In this document: in pieces, positions 24,471 through 36,361 of the stretch
How the letters are laid out: every line of letters starts with the position of its first letter
Position numbering within the stretch: the stretch's first letter is position 1
DNA from: Lingula anatina
Taxonomy: Eukaryota; Brachiopoda; Lingulata; Lingulida; Lingulidae
Assembly (NCBI RefSeq): GCF_001039355.2
Contig: NW_019775704.1
Span: 59,714-123,713, forward strand
Length of the DNA stretch: 64,000 bases
Reading direction: 5' to 3'
Program-made: the position numbers and the translations under genes
Notes under the pieces: model-generated
Told to the model about the DNA's origin: nothing
Database searches by the model: none
Seen by the model: only the letters and a program-made list of their open reading frames with translations

Positions 24471-25208
24471 GCTAATCAAAGCGTACCACCTTTTCTGTTT
24501 TCTATTTTGCGAGAAGCATTGCAGCATTTCTTATCGTGTTGAAATTATTATCGATTATTAAAATTGTACATAAGCAACGAAATAAAGTCAATTGAAAGAA
24601 CAAATTGGTCTTCGTGTGTTGGTGTCCTAAGTTATCATAGGGATGCGCGAATGATTGTATATGCCTTACGTTTTAAGTTTAAGATTGAACACTGGCCTCT
24701 CTGTTATGGGGGACTCTCTGTCACGTTACACCGGCCCTCCATTCCTAGGACTTCCATTCCTGTTACAACGGCTTTCCTAAAGAAGGTGCGTTAACTGAGC
24801 TGGGCTAGCACGTAGCTCAACTACAGCAATTCTAAGTGGGCCTGGCACAACACGATCCATTGCTATAAGGAATCGGATGCGGGTCCAAGGGGTGTCCAAG
24901 TTACCTGTTGCCTGCCGAAAGGACGATTCAGATTCCCTATCACTTGGGACCGATAAAAAGGTAAAATCTTTTTTATCCATGTGCAACCCCCCTAATACAC
25001 ACACACGCACGCACACGCACGCACACACACACACACCATATAGGCCTACTGTTAGCAGTAGTAGAATTAGTTTATTTCCATGTGGCAACATAAACAAAAA
25101 GTAATACAAAATTTAAAAGCACACAAACGCAGGAAAAGCTAATAACACAGTGCCGCCGATAAATAAATTATACATGTAAATACTGGGAAAACGCTTTGTG
25201 CACGGAAT
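24130..25208. other. Non-coding stretch with microsatellites
   Basis: (TC)n at 24439-24470 and (CA)n at 25000-25036. The words CCATTCCTAGGACTTCCATT and CCTGTTAC near 24738-24770 are related to the end of the relic at 30011-30165. No gene seen. Confidence 0.6.
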
Positions 25209-25640
25209 CTACAACAACTTCCACGTGGCCTTCACATAGCTCATTACCTGTAAACTATTAAAGTTGAGTTCATACTGCTCTCTTAGTTGTTTAGTCATAG
25301 GGCATTCAAGCAGAACATGCCTCTTTGTTTGCAATACGGGCCCGTAGAAGGGGGGTGTCGAAGGACACCCCCTCCCCCCCCTTTTGCCTCTGGGTAGAAT
25401 TTTATCTAGGTTCAAGGAGGTTTCATGGTAAAAGGCCCATTTTTCTTTTCGGAAAATCAATCCCCCTTTTGCGATTGCTGGCTACGGGCCTGCACTGATA
25501 CCCCGCAAACACAGTCTCTCCTCTCTAGAGATACGGGCCCACCGCCCAGTCTCTATAGCCAGGTTATGTGACGAAGTGCGGAGACGTGTGAATGTAAGGC
25601 CTCTCAAGGCCCTGGGATATCAGCGTTTTGCTTGTGTACA
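25209..25640 (-). pseudogene. Non-LTR retrotransposon reverse transcriptase, broken C-terminal fragment
   Basis: On the minus strand the frame reads RRDCVCGVSVQ (from about 25530 to 25491), resumes after an insertion as TKRHVLLECPMTKQLREQY, and stops at 25209-25211. The C..C...(T)..H.LL.CP...R pattern is the zinc-knuckle-like end of many non-LTR reverse transcriptases. A 152-base element (25339-25490) interrupts it, and a frameshift and stops lie further upstream near 25530-25640. A dead, 5'-truncated copy; the active core is absent. Confidence 0.65.
25339..25490. mobile_element. Short inverted-repeat element inserted in the reverse-transcriptase fragment
   Basis: The left end GGGCCCGTAG and right end CTACGGGCC mirror each other. 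The flanking TGCA-containing words are similar, and the reverse-transcriptase frame continues across it, so the insertion came later. The interior has C and G runs and no gene. Confidence 0.6.
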
Positions 25641-26508
25641 CTACTAACTGACAAATGAGGATTCATTTTTGTCTCTCGATACGCAGTAAATTTGGATTCA
25701 GTTTTTGATGAAATTGTTTCCTTTAGTTCCATTCCCCACTCTACCTCTGAAGATTCCAATGAACTTGTTATATATTCAAAGACTTTTTTCTTTCAAGTTA
25801 TATAAAGATTCCATACGAAATTGAAAGGGTCATCTATAAACCCCCCTTCTCTGGGAAATAAGCTTTGATAATTGCGCCCTTCGGGTTGCTCTAAGCAGGG
25901 ACTTGCATGTATATCGTGCCTACGATATAATTCCCTGCTCTAACACGGAATCTTAGAGGAGGTGCTCCGTATACCCAGTAGAGTTTTGACAGCCATCATA
26001 TACACAGCCTCTACATTGCAGTTTTAAAGTTCTACATTCATCTGCCTAGTTTAGATATCCAAGGTCGTAACCAATAGTTGAAGCGCAATAAGGTAGATCT
26101 CTCTTACTGGGGGGAGGAGGGGGGGGGGGGGTCCTTACCGATCCTCTGGATAACAATATTGAGAAGAATCAAACAAGTGCTGCCTCAGCTTAGTTAGGAC
26201 TATATAACTCATAAACATAAAAAAGAAAATAAAAGCTCAATTTTGAAACATGTTTGATATCAAAACGTACGTAAACTCAATAGTGTTTTGATTATTGAAT
26301 AAAAATGGACACTGTTTACACATCCAGCCGCTACACAATGGAAAATAATCCGTTGACTTTTGGCATTTCGATCGTTTCGACCAATTAGCTGGTTAAACTC
26401 AACATTCTATGCACGGAAATATTTAATTAGAATTTCATTCCGGCGCTCTCTTGGCGCAATATTGATTTTGTCAATTTAAGTTATTAATGAAATCCCGTTT
26501 TTACATAG
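25641..26508. other. Non-coding stretch
   Basis: No gene seen. A G-run lies at 26109-26131. Confidence 0.5.
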
Positions 26509-26593
26509 CTACGCCACACAGTTGACTTATGCTGGTGGAGTTCCAACTGATGAATATGGTGATTGGAATCTGGATCCAGAACCAAACCTATAA
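26509..26593 (+). other. Exon-like terminal segment
   Basis: An acceptor (CGTTTTTACATAG) precedes 27 open codons reading YATQLTYAGGVPTDEYGDWN and ending LDPEPNL before TAA at 26591-26593. The acidic, proline-containing tail looks protein-like, but no upstream exon was found. Identity unknown. Confidence 0.25.
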
Positions 26594-26637
26594 ACAAATG
26601 TAGATATATGGATTATCTTTTTTTTCCCGGCGTTCAG

Positions 26638-26806
26638 GTGTCTGAAAACCAGGAATGTTGTCGCTTGGAAGTTCTTAGCACCGAAGTGGGGTGCTCAGCT
26701 CTTCGTAAAATACCGACTTACATTTATGAAACAGTTTTCAACATACGAAGGAAACGACGAGGGTAGGCCCCTCAGTGATATGAAAAATCAAACAACTACC
26801 GCATGA
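26638..26806 (+). other. Second exon-like segment
   Basis: Follows the acceptor TTTTTTCCCGGCGTTCAG. One frame stays open for 55 codons (CLKTRNVVAWKFLAPKWGAQ ..) to TGA at 26804-26806; another is open for 42 codons (VSENQECCRLEVLSTEVGC ..). Having two open frames weakens the case. It cannot be joined to the segment at 26509, which ends in a stop. Confidence 0.18.
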
Positions 26807-27513
26807 TCTTTTTTAAAACTTAAAAAGTGGGGAAGAAAATCATCCGCTAATGAGAACCTCTGGGACCAATGGCTGCATATATTTCTTTTTCGTTTTTGAA
26901 CTTTGACTTTTAATTTAAAAACATGCAAGTCAGGAAACATATTTGCAACGTGAGCACTATTTTGAACTGGCAAGTGAAAATTAGACTTTTAAGAAAACTG
27001 ACGTCTTGAAAGTTAAGCCAACGCATTTTCACACTTTTGAAGATCACGGAGACTGATAGGGCGAATAAGACAAACTTTTTCGAGTGAAAAATATATACAT
27101 AAATTATAGGGGAGAAATTTGAAACTTTCCCTTCCAGTAATTCTTGAATTTGGATTAGATTTTGGCTATTATCATTTCCAAGTAACCCGAGCATAGGTGA
27201 AATTGAAATTCGAGAGAGTGATACGGACCATACCAGCATCGATTTTATCACGTATCCGTGATGTAATATGCCTCTAGCATGGTAAAAACCGAACCAGCAA
27301 ATATTCCCAGATCGATTTACAATTTTCCTTTATTTTATATGTTGGACTAGGGAACGGGAAAAGCAAGTAGCAACCGGTTCTTCCTTGATTAAATTTAAGT
27401 TAAGGATCGGCGTTTCCTCCCTCGGATTCTACGCGTTCGGGTTGAACAATACGCCTTGTGTAAAAAGGGGCTATTGAAACTTGGTTAAAAACAACACACA
27501 AAGCACAGGCGAT
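26807..27513. promoter_or_regulatory. Upstream region of the coiled-coil gene
   Basis: Non-coding; the promoter of the gene starting at 27514 should lie in its last few hundred bases. No TATA box or other firm element was recognised. Confidence 0.3.
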
Positions 27514-30500
27514 ATGAGCCGCATTACGCTGCCGAAGTTAATAAACACGCCAGCCACGGAGGATAGAGGACGAACGTGCACGGACAGCCGGGCTGACCAC
27601 AGGAATCTAAAGTAAGTAGTATTTCTGGGAAAATATTCTTGCTTAATTGAGTAGAAGAAGAGAAAAATTGATTTTGATGTATGGCCAAACGCATGGTTGT
27701 TGGATGAGAAGTGTTTGTGAAATTAATAACTAGAGAAAGTGACGGATTTTCTCTGTCTTTGTCTCGCTTATCAGTAACAAATAAAAAGATGATCGGTTAA
27801 AAAAAAAAAAACGTTTTAGATTGTCAGATGAGTAATGTCTATAGAAAAATGAACACTGGTGGTACTATTTGAAGGAATCAAATACAGGATATTTCTATGG
27901 GTAGATTGCCATTACACGTGTATTGTCATGGGTGTGTTACCTGTTATATGCGATAAATATGCTAGACGTTTTTCTCTAACTGTATTTTATAAAAGGAGAA
28001 ATTGATGTCTAAAGTCAAATTCATTGATGAGTTTATGGTATAAATGGTAAATAATTTTATCCGTTTTTTTAAGGTTTTCCAACATTTCTGGTTCTGAATG
28101 CGTTGTCAGAAAAAAGTTCTACAGTAGTTAGAAAACAAATAAGGGTAAAAGCGACATAAAATAAAGGGACAAATATCTCGATTTAACTGTAGGCGCATGT
28201 ATTATATTATATGAAACATGTATTATATTGTTTGAATTAGGTGAACGTTCTGTATCGTGGATAGTTTTCTTTGGACGGCATGCTCCTGTTGATTATACTG
28301 GTATATGGCTTTGCTTATAGCGCAAGAAGATAGGAAGTAAAATCATTTTTCTAAGGCCCACTTCAACGTTTCGAGTCTTATTATCTCACTCATTTTTTCC
28401 GCTTCAGTACGAACGAGTACTGCGCCCCTACAGATCTATCGGCGAAAACTCATTAGTTGCTATTGGAAATTTTCTCACGCAAGGATAGCGTTTACATTCA
28501 AGACAATCGTTGAGCCAAATATTTTTGTATTAATAATCAATTACCACTATCGTCTTATTAGGTAATTAAATCAAAAGGCAGTTAAGGTTCCTTGGGTAAG
28601 TATCGATCATTAAAGAGTACGGGGTTAAACCTTGGGTCCAGTTGAGCTTTAAATATGAATATTTCTCTATGCATAATTTAAGTCAGCAAAATGGCTTATT
28701 ACGGATATAAAGTTACACATGAATGCTTTAGGGGATTATTTTGTTTGGAACACGATAAGAATAATAAGGCAAAGAAATATTTTTCTTTAGTCCAGTAGGG
28801 GACCGAAGAAAAGAACCACAGAGCCCTTCTCGAGTTTCAGAAACCTTATGTTTTAAAGAACTTGAGAAATAACACCAGTGTGACTTTTCGCGGCCAAGTG
28901 ACATATTTCTCCCACTTTGATCAATTATTCCATTTCTACAGAATTACACGTCCGTCTGATTTGATCTGGGGTTTTATAATTGAATAATTCAAATATTGAT
29001 TGTTACGTCGAACGCGTGGTTGCAATGTGCCCGTTGAAGCGTGAGGGCGAGATTGTTGTTAATAACCACCTGGTAACAAGGAGCCTCGATCGAAGAAATA
29101 AACAACGGAATACAGAGACGGAAATAGGTGCTCATTGAACTTTTAGGGGGAAGGTTAAAGAAAAAAACATATTGATCAATGCTTCCTGATAAAGTACATG
29201 TTTCTTTATAAACGAAGCACCTGACAACAGTAGTATCCCGCACGGAAAATCATCATACATCATGAAATTTGTGCGAAAAATTAATTACTAAGGCACTAAG
29301 GATAAGCTACGTATTAGGATCACTGATTCTCTGGCAGGCAAAGGCGGGCGAACGTTCCTCCTCACCCCGTTCACAAGGCAGCAATACGACCAAGACAGCC
29401 TCCCCCTCTGTCTCTCCCCGAATATTCCTTCAGATCGCAATTCTCATGCCTGTTCAATTTGAACAAGTTCCATTGCGATTATGTATTTATCTTTAAGTGC
29501 CGTTTCTATGACCTATCCAAACTCACATGTTAGTCCAAGGCTCTAACACCTTTCTATCTTATTTGAACAACATCAGCCACTGAGAGATTGTACTGTTTAT
29601 GTAAGTATTGGGTTCGCGCGATAGTTCTTTATAGTCAGTTTATTTTAGTGCCTTTGAGAAAGGTTACTGTATGACAACAAGACGCTTAGGGTTCATATCG
29701 TCCAGTAGATCTCGAATATTGACTGGCAACAGAGGCTTCCGGTTTGAGGCAGGGATGTCGTGAGAGTTTTTGGATATAATGCCGGCTGCTGTCATTTGTT
29801 TTAACTGTCCAGACTCTCGGTTTGACTGTCAAGATTGCGGCGTCTCTGAGGTAGAAGATTCTGTTTAAGAGATGGACGGTGAACGCTGGTGTAGCCCTAG
29901 GAACGGAGGGAATAGACCCCCGCCATGGTAACTTAAAGCTAGTTTGTTAAATGATTTTTTATAATGATATGATTTCAAGCAAAATGTATGTTATGATATT
30001 GTATTGTGTCGGCCGGTGTAACAGGAATCGTAGTCCGTTCCCCGTTACTTTGTGGGTAACATTCGTCCCACATGCTAACCTCAATACTCCCACTAACCCC
30101 TAACCTCTTCTAATCAAATTTGAGCCCGAACTTCCATTCCTAGGGTTTCCATTTCTGTTACGCGGGTTTTGGTCTCGTAGGTGGGTTGTTAGACGCAGCG
30201 TTTACACAGCTACAGGAGACATTACATGTACGTGTCATCTGTTTATGGTCGACTAAAAGTTAATCATAAACCTAGCGCCAAGGACCCGGTTGTAGCTTAA
30301 TCTTCAGTATAGTTAAGTTTCTTCTAAGTTTCTGCTGAGAAGAAGTTTTTTTAAGTATATAATGAGTGTTATATCGACTGACATGTACATGATGTAGAAG
30401 GAATTGTTACAATTGTTACGTGAACAGAAAGCCTACTTATAGCGTCCATTATTAACTCTCAAGTCCCGTTACATATAGTGTGCTTTGTAAAGTGATACAT

Positions 30501-33500
30501 GTAAGCCGCTGTGGAGACATTGTACTCTACTCCAGTCTCATTAGCAATACGTGGGGGACATTTTTTCTCTTAAAACACGATTGACAGTTTTAGAATACTG
30601 AAATGAATGGTTTGTGTCGCTCTAAACCATGAAATTTCAGTATCTTTACATTTAAGAAAATTACGCTCTACATGTGCCTCTGAAGAAATTTAACTAACAA
30701 CACTAGAAAATTAAGTATGGTAAAATCAATATTAAAAGGCAGACGGGATCACAAAAACGTGCTAACATGTAGTATGATTTTAAAACGAAATCTAATGCTA
30801 CATTTACCAAAGAAGTGTTTTGTGCTGCGCTTTAAGCTTTTAACTCAGAACGTGACTGCTTAAGATTTCCGTGACAGCTGCGCCTGGCAAAACACGTGCT
30901 AAATTAGCAACCTCAGTTTATTTGACATAAAAAATGTCGTTTTTAACAGGAACAGTAAATTAACAGTCTTAAACCCACTCACAAAAATCCAAGTTTGAAA
31001 GCCATACCTACTTATAATAACTGAGTTAAAAAGAAAATGTAATTGGCAAGTTATCGAAAATTTTCTGAGTGTAGCAAGCGGCATATGCGCTATTAGACTT
31101 GTTACTTTGGGGATCGATCTTCACAAACTTCATTTGTCCATAGATTTGTTTTTTTTTTTTCGCGTGCACAAAACTATCGAAATTTATGTGTCTGTCTGTG
31201 TTTCTTCGGAAGGGAAAAGTTCTCACGGAGTGAAAGCTCACATATGTACAATGCACATTGGTTTGTATTCCATTAGCTTTAAACCTGACAGTTGAATTGT
31301 TTACCCTTAGATAACTGTCTGGAGACCGTTGTTTATCTTTAGTATCACTGATGGCGACATCTTTGGTATTCAGCGCTATCGGGTTTTTATCTTCGTAATT
31401 TTCTTTCTTTCTTCCTTCGAGAACACATTGCTGGATCGCTACGAAATTCAGAGAAATTAGTAAAAATACGTATCCATTATTAGATTGTTTGTATCAACTA
31501 AGATCATAAAAAGATTCATCAAGTGTCGTTACTGTTATATACTACTTGTAGCGCAGATATTTTTTTCAAGCAATATTAACTTCGACCAGGTAGACACCAA
31601 AATATTGGCCATAACTTAAAGTTAAGTAAGCTGATGTCTGAAAATGGACTGAGTATTAAATCTCAGCGAAATATAATCATACTTTAAATTGATTTTAGGG
31701 GCGCTTGCAAAGGTCAAAATTCAACATTTGACCTAAATCTATAGAACGATCAATATTTCGAACGTGACATGAATATTGAACCTATATTGGCAGACTGTTG
31801 TGTAAATATATGTGATCAATCCCTCAGATACAGAGATCTCAGCTCTGCATTTCTTGAGACACTGGCAGGCTTTTACAACAGTGTGCTTTTTTGATTATTA
31901 ATTATCATAAGCCACAAGTGGTGGTGGTGGTGTCGGCTTCGCAGTGCAACCTTCCTACTATATTTCAGCCAGATTTTTTTTGGTTTGTTTTTATCAATAA
32001 TGCATTAATAACCTAATAGAAATTAGTGTAAAACGCCAATGTTTACAAAACTGCAGGTTTCTCTTCTACCCAAGTAATCTAAATCGACCAACGGACTGCT
32101 AGAACTGTAGGCCTAAATGAAATAATATTGTAATTGTGTATACCTGGGTGCCTTGCCATTTAACAGTCGAAATTTTGAACAAACATGAACAACAAACTCG
32201 AATATGGCTCAGTTATTTGCATGCATAAAACTATTTGACTAGCCTCGAAACACCTTAAGGTTAACCGCTGCCAAGTTTTTGTAAATAATATTTTTATTAA
32301 CTCTTATAGAAAGGGGTGTTATGTAAGCTTAAAAGGCGTGTCATTAAGTGTTCAGCTTCCTTGTGGTACCCGTTAAAAGTCGATGAGGTGATGGACGTTT
32401 CTTGTTCCGTCACTTGAAAGAAGAAAAAAAAATAAAAACACGGAAACTATAAAAAGTGTAATAAATAGTTCTCATGTTGCTGTACCGATTGATGTTGACG
32501 AGTATTTTGCCAGCATGTTGTGTTGTATTATACCAGCAAGCGCGATCGATCAAATTCTGAATGGCAGTCAAGTACAGAGTACCCGTGTTTAATTTATTTA
32601 AAAACATGAACAATTTCTGTAAAAAATAAAGAACCTGCTCGCTCTGAAATTCGACAAGGTGATCATGGTAGTTTTGATCATGGTAGTTTTTATCCCGCTC
32701 AGATACGTACAAAGTACCTAATCTTTTTTTCTTTTTGAGCGCAAAGAAACGTTTATTGTGGTCGTGGTTTAATTTTGTGTTGGTTTTGTACACTACTTTT
32801 TACATTGCATGTTGCATGGGAATCAATACCTTCAGTTCCACTTGCAAGTGTTTCCCTGATAGGGCCTACATGTTATAGTGATATAGCAATCAGGGGCGGG
32901 TTTAGGGCGTCTTCTGGGTCTTCCGGAAGACGGTCAGATTTTCAAGTTTACATTGACGGGTATTTCGGAAGACGGTCAAAAATGGAGGACGGATCAACAT
33001 AGATAAATTGGAAGACTGTCAAAAAATAACTCTGGATCCGCCCCTGGCAATGCTATGTACCAGGGCATTTAATGTCTAGAGTGACGATCCATTACCAACC
33101 GATACAGTGCATAATTACTGGCCTATGATATAGCAAAATCAGAGTACTGGTATATAAAACTTCGAATGTAGAAACTATGAGCGAAGGCCCACACTGCTGT
33201 TTCGCACTTAATGTAGATTAATTTTTCAAATACTAATTGGTTTCATGCATACGAACGAGTACTTTTTTTTTGGACAACTTAAAATAATCCCTTTTAGAGT
33301 TATACGTTTTATCTTAAAATAATGTATTTCTACTTATTTTTCAGCGGAGAAATGTTGACAGCAGCACGAATGGTGGCGCCCTCCAGGGAGCCGTCGTCAA
33401 CGAGCGATCACGTGGCCATCACCTCGCGACCTGAAGCTGCCATAGGTCGCATTACCCGGAAATTGTACTCCAGGACAAAATTGTCTCAACCGGAACTGGA

Positions 33501-34950
33501 TCTTTTGTCCAACACCTGTCAGTTCGAAGACGTCCCGGCTTTATTGGAACCAAATGCTGATGAAGACGTCGTCGACGACCCGTCCCAGAGTAAAGACCGT
33601 GGGGATATTTCTGAAGCGTTTCCAAAATCCCAACAGAAAAAGTTAGCCCAAAAGAAGAAGGTCGTCCCATCACCGGAGGAGAACGCCACGGGTTTATTGG
33701 CTTTGACTGATATTTTGTATAGGACAGATTATTCTCACATGGTGCATTTGAAGAAAAAACAATGCGTGCCAAAAAGAACGAAAGTGACGGAGTATAATCT
33801 GAAAGATGAAGAGATTTGCGTGCTGAAAAAGTATAAGTCGGAACTAGTCAGAGAGTTAAAGATATGCCGTGACGTTATGCTGCATAGAGCACGAGAAACC
33901 ATCACGACAGACGACGAGAAAATGGCCCTCACCATTGACGTTGACAGTTTGAAAATATTGCAGACACTTATGGATAGAAAGTATAAAGAGCTCTGTGACT
34001 TCAAAACCACCCTGTGTAAAGAAACGCTTTTGACGCTTCAGAAACTTGATAAAATGGTGGCCACTCCGCTAAGATGGGAAATAGAAAAGGCGGGACTGGG
34101 AGAAATCGTAATGGAACAATTGGAAAGCAATATGGCCGCGCTTAACGCTCTCAAGGTACAGAAGCGACATTGTGAAGAGACAATTGAAGAAGCCAACCGA
34201 TCTCTACAGAAATGTGCCAAATCGAAATTTCAAGCTCCGATACGCAGCGATCTAGACAAATTTATTGAGAAGTACAAGAATAAGATTACAGAAATAGAAA
34301 AGGAGATGGCTGAAGTCGAACAAAGAGTCGAGAAGTGCCGAAACTCAGCTGACCTACCAAAGACGGGAACTGATAATAAAGGTTCCCGAGCTCCTGCTCA
34401 AAATCTCATGGACAAAGTTCAAAGTCTGCTGTCCCGGACTGAAAACAACTTGGACAACCTTCTCAAGAAACTTTACGACACTATAGCCACGCACGAAAGA
34501 ACGATTGCCGATTGTCGTAACACAATTGCTCAACACGAGGGAACGATTTCCGATCTCACAACCAAAAACTTCGAGCTCACAAACACATTACATAACACAC
34601 AAGCTAACTTACAGGAGACTACGAGGCTATGGAAACTGGACCAGGATAAGCTCGCTGGATGCCGGTCGAAAATCGCCGACCAGGAGCTTAATCTCGAGTC
34701 CCTTATAGACCATCGCGCCGCTCTCATGGTGGAAGTGGGCGAACTCAAGAACACGATAAAAGACAGAGAAGCCACCATTGCTCGAATGTTTGAGGAGATT
34801 AACGCGATGAAGAAGGAGAGATATAAACTCCAAGTGACCGTGAAAGAAAAGGAGTGCTTTATTTCGGCTCTCCAGAAAGAGAGAGGTGACCTTAGGAGAG
34901 AAATACTGGACAGGAAGTCACTTGTTCCACTAAATTTAGTAAAATATTAA
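27514..34950 (+). CDS. Coiled-coil protein, 567 residues (two exons)
   Basis: Exon 1 is 27514-27611 (MSRITLPKLINTPATEDRGR ..), with donor AA|GTAAGT. Exon 2 is 33345-34950 after TTATTTTTCAG, in matching phase (AA+C gives Asn). Residues 33-160 are low in structure, with TSRPEAAIGRITRKLYSR and an acidic stretch (DEDVVDDP). From about residue 160 to the end it is mostly charged heptad-like helix (KYKNKITEIEKEMAEVEQRV, LQKERGDLRREIL), including near-repeats HERTIADCRNTI and HEGTISDL. No membrane segment or signal peptide. Polyadenylation signal AATAAA at 35140-35145. I do not recognise the family; length and style recall axonemal or cytoskeletal coiled-coil proteins such as tektins, but the tektin signature is absent. 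Existence as a gene is well supported; exon 1 somewhat less so. Confidence 0.82.
30011..30165. mobile_element. Relic inverted-repeat element
   Basis: The left end GGTGTAACAGGAATCGTAG mirrors the right end CTAGGGTTTCCATTTCTGTT imperfectly. Related words occur at 24738-24770. No coding capacity. Confidence 0.4.
32891..33046. mobile_element. Short transposon with CAGGGGCGG ends and GCAAT target duplication
   Basis: Begins CAGGGGCGGGTTTAG and ends CTGGATCCGCCCCTG. GCAAT stands directly outside both ends (32886-32890 and 33047-33051). Internal GGAAGACGGTCA words repeat three times. The reverse-oriented relative at 62516-62688 is similar throughout. hAT-like by its ends, with 5-bp duplications; no transposase. 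Confidence 0.85.
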
Positions 34951-36361
34951 AATTATCAACCGCCTTAAGAAAAACATGACTCTAGTTATGTTATCATTCA
35001 TTGTTTAACATCTACGCATATGTGCCTTAATAGTATTTCAGTCAAGGTGTTTCAAATTTTGAAACGTGACTCGATGTTGCTCAAATTCCTGGTAAAAAAG
35101 ACCCGGGAAACGTTTTTATTTTTTAATAGTTTTTTTTATAATAAATCTAAAATAGCGTTGTTTTTAAAAAACATTTTACAGTATTTCTGAATATCTACTT
35201 GCTCAGAAAATATTGGATGACAGATGTGCAAAATGTAAGGCTAGGCCTACTTGCGAAATCATCCAAATCTCTTCTGCAATTTTGAAAGCAATCGTCTTTC
35301 CATTGACAAGCTTTATTAAACAGTCAGATGTACATCATGTTATCTATGTGGCGATTTATTACTTTAATTGGAAGTTTACATTCAATTCACTTTAGTTCAA
35401 TTCATTCGAAACATAAAATGAAAATTGGCACCATTCTGATTCACATATCAATTTGTAATACTTGTTAAAATACATTTTGTATAAGTACACACACTGGACA
35501 ATAGAAGTGTCACCCCCTGAATCAGAGTAATCAAAGTTATAATGCCTAGTATACTTATAATGTGACTAATGAGTATAAAACCGCTGCACCATGAAATTGT
35601 ATTGTTGGTCTTTTGTGAAATTTGATGTTAATAAAATGATACCAGGAGCATATCATTCCACAGTCATTTATCTCCCCCAAAGTATTGGTTCAGTAGGGGT
35701 GACACTTCTATTGTCCAGTGTGTGTATCTCTTTCATTTATTCCATTTTTGTCAATTCATATTATTAATCAATCGTTACTTTAAGTGTCTGATCAAATATT
35801 TTGACATGACAATTATAATCACCTTTTGAATTTTTGTTTGAAAAAATAAATGATTAAAAGTGAATTATTCCTTTTCTGTAAGATTTTACGGGGTTTTGGA
35901 GTACCGCTGTATGTTTATATTTGTATAATTAAAATAATCTTAACTCAGATTAGACTGACATAGTAGAGGACGGAGCACGGTACTCTTTGACCACAGGGGT
36001 CGCTAGTCTGTTCTTTAATTTTGTATCCTATACCAGGCTGTCTTCAGATTAAAAGTTATCGGTCCAACAGGATCGAACTATTTCAGCTGGAATTCTCGCT
36101 ATTAAAGCGCAATCAATGATATCAGCTTAACTTTTTTGCACGCCCCCTCGAAACTTAAAGTACTTGGGTAAAGTTGGTCAAAAATTTGTGGTCCATAATG
36201 TTGTTCATTTTGCTCAGTTTTTGACAACTAGAACTCCGTTTTACCAAATTAAATTGAGACTTATAAAGTCACGATGGGGTGCTCGTGAAATAAATGGTCA
36301 CCATTGTCCTCGGGGTATAAGCTCCTGTACGCACATGCCATCACCTCCCTATGAAGCCCCT
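34951..36361. other. Intergenic region between convergent genes
   Basis: The coiled-coil gene (+) and the methyltransferase gene (-) end towards each other here. It holds AATAAA signals at 35140-35145 and 35845-35850 (+), an ATTAAA on the minus strand near 36013-36018, a complete MITE at 35488-35724, and words resembling the AGATCGATCT family near 36060-36140. No additional gene seen. Confidence 0.55.
35488..35724. mobile_element. Tc1/mariner-like MITE, 237 bp
   Basis: Terminal inverted repeats of about 29 bases: CACACACTGGACAATAGAAG continuing TGTCACCCC, mirrored at the other end. A TA dinucleotide directly abuts each end (35486-35487 and 35725-35726). The TA duplication and ends of this type point to Tc1/mariner; there is no transposase gene. 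Confidence 0.88.

Larger units (their letters stand above)
27612..33344. other. 5.7-kb intron of the coiled-coil gene
   Basis: Large AT-rich intron. Contains a relic inverted-repeat element (30011-30165) and a complete short transposon (32891-33046). A GC-richer open frame near 29330-29410 has no splice sites or family likeness. No further exon is needed, because the phases of the two exons match directly. Confidence 0.55.

Noticed and set aside
29269-29496. GC-richer 75-codon frame inside the coiled-coil gene intron
   Set aside because: No acceptor or donor in suitable phase and the two known exons join without it.
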